DNA from: Plantactinospora mayteni
GTDB lineage: Bacteria; Actinomycetota; Actinomycetes; Mycobacteriales; Micromonosporaceae
DNA length: 64,000 nt
Assembly (NCBI RefSeq): GCF_016862935.1
Contig: NZ_BONX01000009.1
Location: 62,001 to 126,000, forward strand
Direction: 5' to 3'
Shown: piece after piece, positions 61,774 to 64,000 of the stretch
Layout: each line of letters begins with the position of its first letter
Position numbering within the stretch: position 1 is the first letter of the stretch
Translations under genes and position numbers: made by a program
The notes under the pieces: generated by a model
Databases searched by the model: none
What the model saw: the letters and a program-made list of their open reading frames with translations, nothing else
Told to the model about the DNA's origin: nothing

Positions 61774-62545
61774 TCACGCACCTCCTGGCGCGGTCGTCGC
61801 CGGGCTGTCGGGCGGGATGCGGTAGACGGAGACGTGGGACCGGGACTCGGCGGTGAATTCGGAACCGGTCCAGTCCGCGTGTCTGGTCTCCAACGCGAAG
61901 CCGGCGAGCTGGGCCATGAGATCCAGTTCGGCCGGCCAGATGTAGCGGTGCGGGCTGCGGTACAGGCGTGCGTGCCGGCTGTCGTCGAACCGGAAGTGGT
62001 GCGACACCACCTGCTGGCGCAGCGGGTCGTAGGTGTCCAGTCCGATGTAGCCGGTCTCCGCCCCGAAGACGACGGCCTGCTGCCCGGGTGGAAGTTTGCG
62101 CAGCTCAGGCACCCATAGCTCGATGACGAACCGACCACCGGGCAGTAGGTGACGGGCGGCGTTGCGGAAGCACTCGACCTGCTCGGTCTGGGTGAGCAGG
62201 TTGGAGATCGTGTTGTAGACGAGGTAGACGAGGGTGTACCTCCCCGCGGCGGTGGCGGTGGCCCATGTCTCCGATGACAACCGGGACCGTCGCCTCGTCG
62301 GCCTTGGTGCGCAGTTGGTCGACCATCGGACGGGACAGTTCGATGCCGGTGACCGGTACGCCGCGTTCGGCGAGCGGAACGGCCACCCGTCCGGTCCCGA
62401 TGGCGAACTCCAGCGCCGGCCCACCGGCGGCGAGTGTGGCGAGGCGGTCGACGGCTGGCCCGAGGACCTCGGGCGCGAACATTCCGCTGCCCGGGGTGTC
62501 GTAACGCTGGGCGCTGTCGGCGTCCCAGATCTCCTCCTGTCGCAT
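61774..62545 (-). pseudogene. Class I methyltransferase interrupted by a one-base frameshift
   Basis: The N-terminal half (from ATG 62545, MRQEEIWDADSAQRYDTPGS, motif I LEFAIGTGRVAVPLAERG) and the C-terminal half (YTLVYLVYNTISNLLTQTEQ to the stop at 61774) are in different frames. Both fit one methyltransferase of about 256 residues if one G is removed from the GGG at 62264-62262: IGDM would then continue ATATAAG. It is therefore a recent pseudogene or a sequencing error. Confidence 0.8.
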
Positions 62546-63032
62546 GCCGCCAACGATCGTGGACCGTCGACCGCGCTGTCCATCGAATTCGCCAAGGAGC
62601 TGGCCGGGGTCGAGTACGTACCGCCGGATCTCGACGATTCGGGCGCCGCCCCGGCCACGGACCTGCACCTGGACGGGGGTCCTCGGCGGGGCAGCCGCTG
62701 AGTGGGTTATCAAATTGTCGTTACTGGTAATCCGATAATTGGGTGCCGGAGAGGCTGCGGAAGCGATGCGATGAACGTGCATCATAATGACAGTTCTTTG
62801 CCGTAAGGGGCTAGGCTGGTGTAAGCCAGTCCTCGCTGCGACCGTCCCGAAGCCCGGCTCGACGGCGCGTACCCGATGTCGATCGACAGCGGTCCGTCAG
62901 CGGTTCAACCTTGGGGGCGCGGGCCTGCCGTGCGACGTCAGCGACGTCGGCGGCTCTCTTCCCGCCGAACGTTCTGGTGTCGTTCAACACGAGCGCCCGG
63001 AGACGCCGAAGCTCCGGATCCTGCGGCCGGCG
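62546..63032. other. Gene-free stretch with an A/T-rich patch
   Basis: About 490 bases with no supported frame. 62706-62745 is unusually A/T-rich and contains an imperfect dyad (AATTGTCGTTAC at 62713-62724 against GTAATCCGATAATT at 62727-62740). It could hold promoters or a recombination site. Confidence 0.45.
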
Positions 63033-63581
63033 TCAGTCCGTTGCGCGGCCGTAGCTGGCGCGGCCCTCGGCAACCTGGCGTGCTTGCCGTTCGCGCCACC
63101 GCTTCTGCGCGTCGCCGTTGCAGCGTCGGCAGACCTTGCGATAGCGGCCGGTGTGGATATCGATCTCACGGTCGTGTCCATTGCGGCACCGAGGTTGCTG
63201 CTTGCGTCTACGACAGTTCTCGGCATGACTGACCTGACGCAGGTGGGTCGGCTCGATACAGTCCGGCACACCGCAAAGGTGGTCGACTTCCAACTCAGGA
63301 TCGTAGTCGCCGACAAAGACGACGTATGCGGCGATGTGGGCCCATGCCCGGCCCGCGAGCTTCTGGTACTCGCCGCGCTGGCTACCGTAGCCGCGTACGA
63401 CGAGGCAGCCGTCTTCCACACGCGCCGAGCGGTCCAACAGGTACGCCCGGAGCGTTTCCTCGGTGAAATGGCGGGACAAGCCTTTGATCTGGGAGAGCAC
63501 GTCGGGAGGATAGCGAGCGCCTCCGATATTCCCTGTGGTCGGCGGCACTACCCCGCCATCCTGACCCGACCGGCGGGTCAC
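63033..63581 (-). CDS. HNH endonuclease
   Basis: 182 residues. The HNH core reads VDHLCGVPDCIEPTHLRQVS followed by HAENCRRRKQQ, and a C-terminal zinc ribbon follows (CRNGHDREIDIHTGRYRKVC, then RRCNGDAQ). This is the layout of phage and mobile-element HNH nucleases. The GTG start has no strong ribosome binding site. It lies next to the recombinase gene, facing away from it. Confidence 0.85.
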   Translation of the reverse strand: MTRRSGQDGGVVPPTTGNIGGARYPPDVLSQIKGLSRHFTEETLRAYLLDRSARVEDGCLVVRGYGSQRGEYQKLAGRAWAHIAAYVVFVGDYDPELEVDHLCGVPDCIEPTHLRQVSHAENCRRRKQQPRCRNGHDREIDIHTGRYRKVCRRCNGDAQKRWRERQARQVAEGRASYGRATD

Positions 63582-63648
63582 CGGACGATGGCGTTCCGCC
63601 GGGCGCGCCTCGGCACGAATCCGCAGATCAGCTGAGAGTCTTTCTCAC

Positions 63649-64000
63649 ATGCTCTCTCCCGAAGTCGTGCCCCGCAGGTCGAGCAGCCCCGCGCTGCCAG
63701 CCGCTGGCCCCGCCGACTTCACCGAAGCCTGGCTGTACAACCGCCGGCTGTCCGAGCACACCCGCGACGCGTACCGGCGGGACGTCGCCGGGTGGCTGAG
63801 GTGGTGCGAGAGCCGAGACCTCGATCCGCTGCGGGCCACGTTCCTCGACGTCAACGCGTACGCCCGTCAACTGGAGGCGACGCTGGGGCTCCGCAGTGGC
63901 CGCCCGCTCGCCCCGAGCACCGTCGCCCGCCGCCTCTCCGCCTTGTCCAGCTGGTACGAGTTTCTGGTCAAGCTGCACGCCGTCGAAGCCAATCCGGTGG
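63649..64000 (+). CDS. Tyrosine recombinase/integrase, N-terminal part (cut by window end)
   Basis: The frame runs from ATG 63649 to the right edge, 117 residues so far. DFTEAWLYNRRLSEHTRDAY, then RRDVAGWLRWCESRDLDP and STVARRLSALSSWYEFLVKL are the SAM-like core-binding domain of XerD/phage-type integrases. The catalytic domain lies beyond the window. With the HNH gene next to it, this suggests an integrative element at this end. Confidence 0.85.
   Translation, partial: MLSPEVVPRRSSSPALPAAGPADFTEAWLYNRRLSEHTRDAYRRDVAGWLRWCESRDLDPLRATFLDVNAYARQLEATLGLRSGRPLAPSTVARRLSALSSWYEFLVKLHAVEANPV

Noticed and set aside
62787-63635. Plus-strand frame across the HNH gene
   Set aside because: Antisense to the HNH motif and zinc ribbon, with no recognisable domain; a shadow frame.

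Overview
The window is high-GC actinomycete chromosome, most likely from the Micromonosporaceae (Micromonospora and relatives). This is supported by the complete Pup-proteasome locus, RbpA, PafB/PafC and TatA/TatC, by frequent GTG starts, and by many genes whose start codon lies only 6-9 nt behind a TANNNT -10 element, which suggests leaderless transcripts. No rRNA, tRNA or CRISPR array was seen.

Region 1 (1-18.5 kb) is the protein-turnover core: arc (mpa), dop, pup, prcB, prcA, pafA, pafB, pafC, then tatA, tatC and a lipid kinase. Two insertions interrupt it. dTDP-rhamnose genes rfbD/rfbB(-) and rfbA(+) sit between prcA and pafA with no rfbC, and a DUF3866 gene and a cation-efflux gene (both -) sit between pafA and pafB. 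Two very short coupled reading frames, built from a 24-bp direct repeat, lead into dop.

Region 2 (18.5-31 kb) holds an intergenic stretch with a 19-bp inverted repeat, a divergent MFS exporter/MocR regulator pair, a HAD phosphatase, the HelY helicase, an MHYT sensor protein, a 5'-3' exonuclease, an M24 peptidase coupled to an acyl-CoA dehydrogenase, and an Lrp regulator.

Region 3 (30.5-35.5 kb) is an uncharacterised divergent block. A 413-aa acidic-tailed protein, a 222-aa protein with HEAT-like helices and a histidine phosphatase read left, and a 768-aa propeller-like protein reads right.

Region 4 (35.7-44.5 kb) has a CsbD stress protein with a SigB-like promoter, followed by a B12-dependent lysine degradation cluster: kamA diverging from kdd, amidohydrolase, kamD, kamE, kal and a MutL/GlmL-type reactivase. 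The thiolase-like cleavage enzyme Kce is not in the window.

Region 5 (44.5-52 kb) has a candidate structured RNA or attenuated leader ending in a strong terminator, lnt with a separate polyprenol-phosphate mannosyltransferase, fxsA, rbpA (SigR-like promoter), a zinc-finger/coiled-coil protein, a methyltransferase and gpsA.

Region 6 (52-59.4 kb) is accessory and regulatory: a TetR gene diverging from a rifampin-phosphotransferase-like enzyme, with two repeated operators between them; a VanJ-like membrane phosphatase; a WYL regulator/VOC pair with a palindromic operator; and a LysR gene preceded by palindromes.

Region 7 (59.4-64 kb) looks like an unstable edge: a hypothetical protein, a protein with two tandem P-loop kinase-like domains, a methyltransferase broken by a one-base frameshift, an HNH endonuclease, and the start of a tyrosine recombinase cut by the window end.
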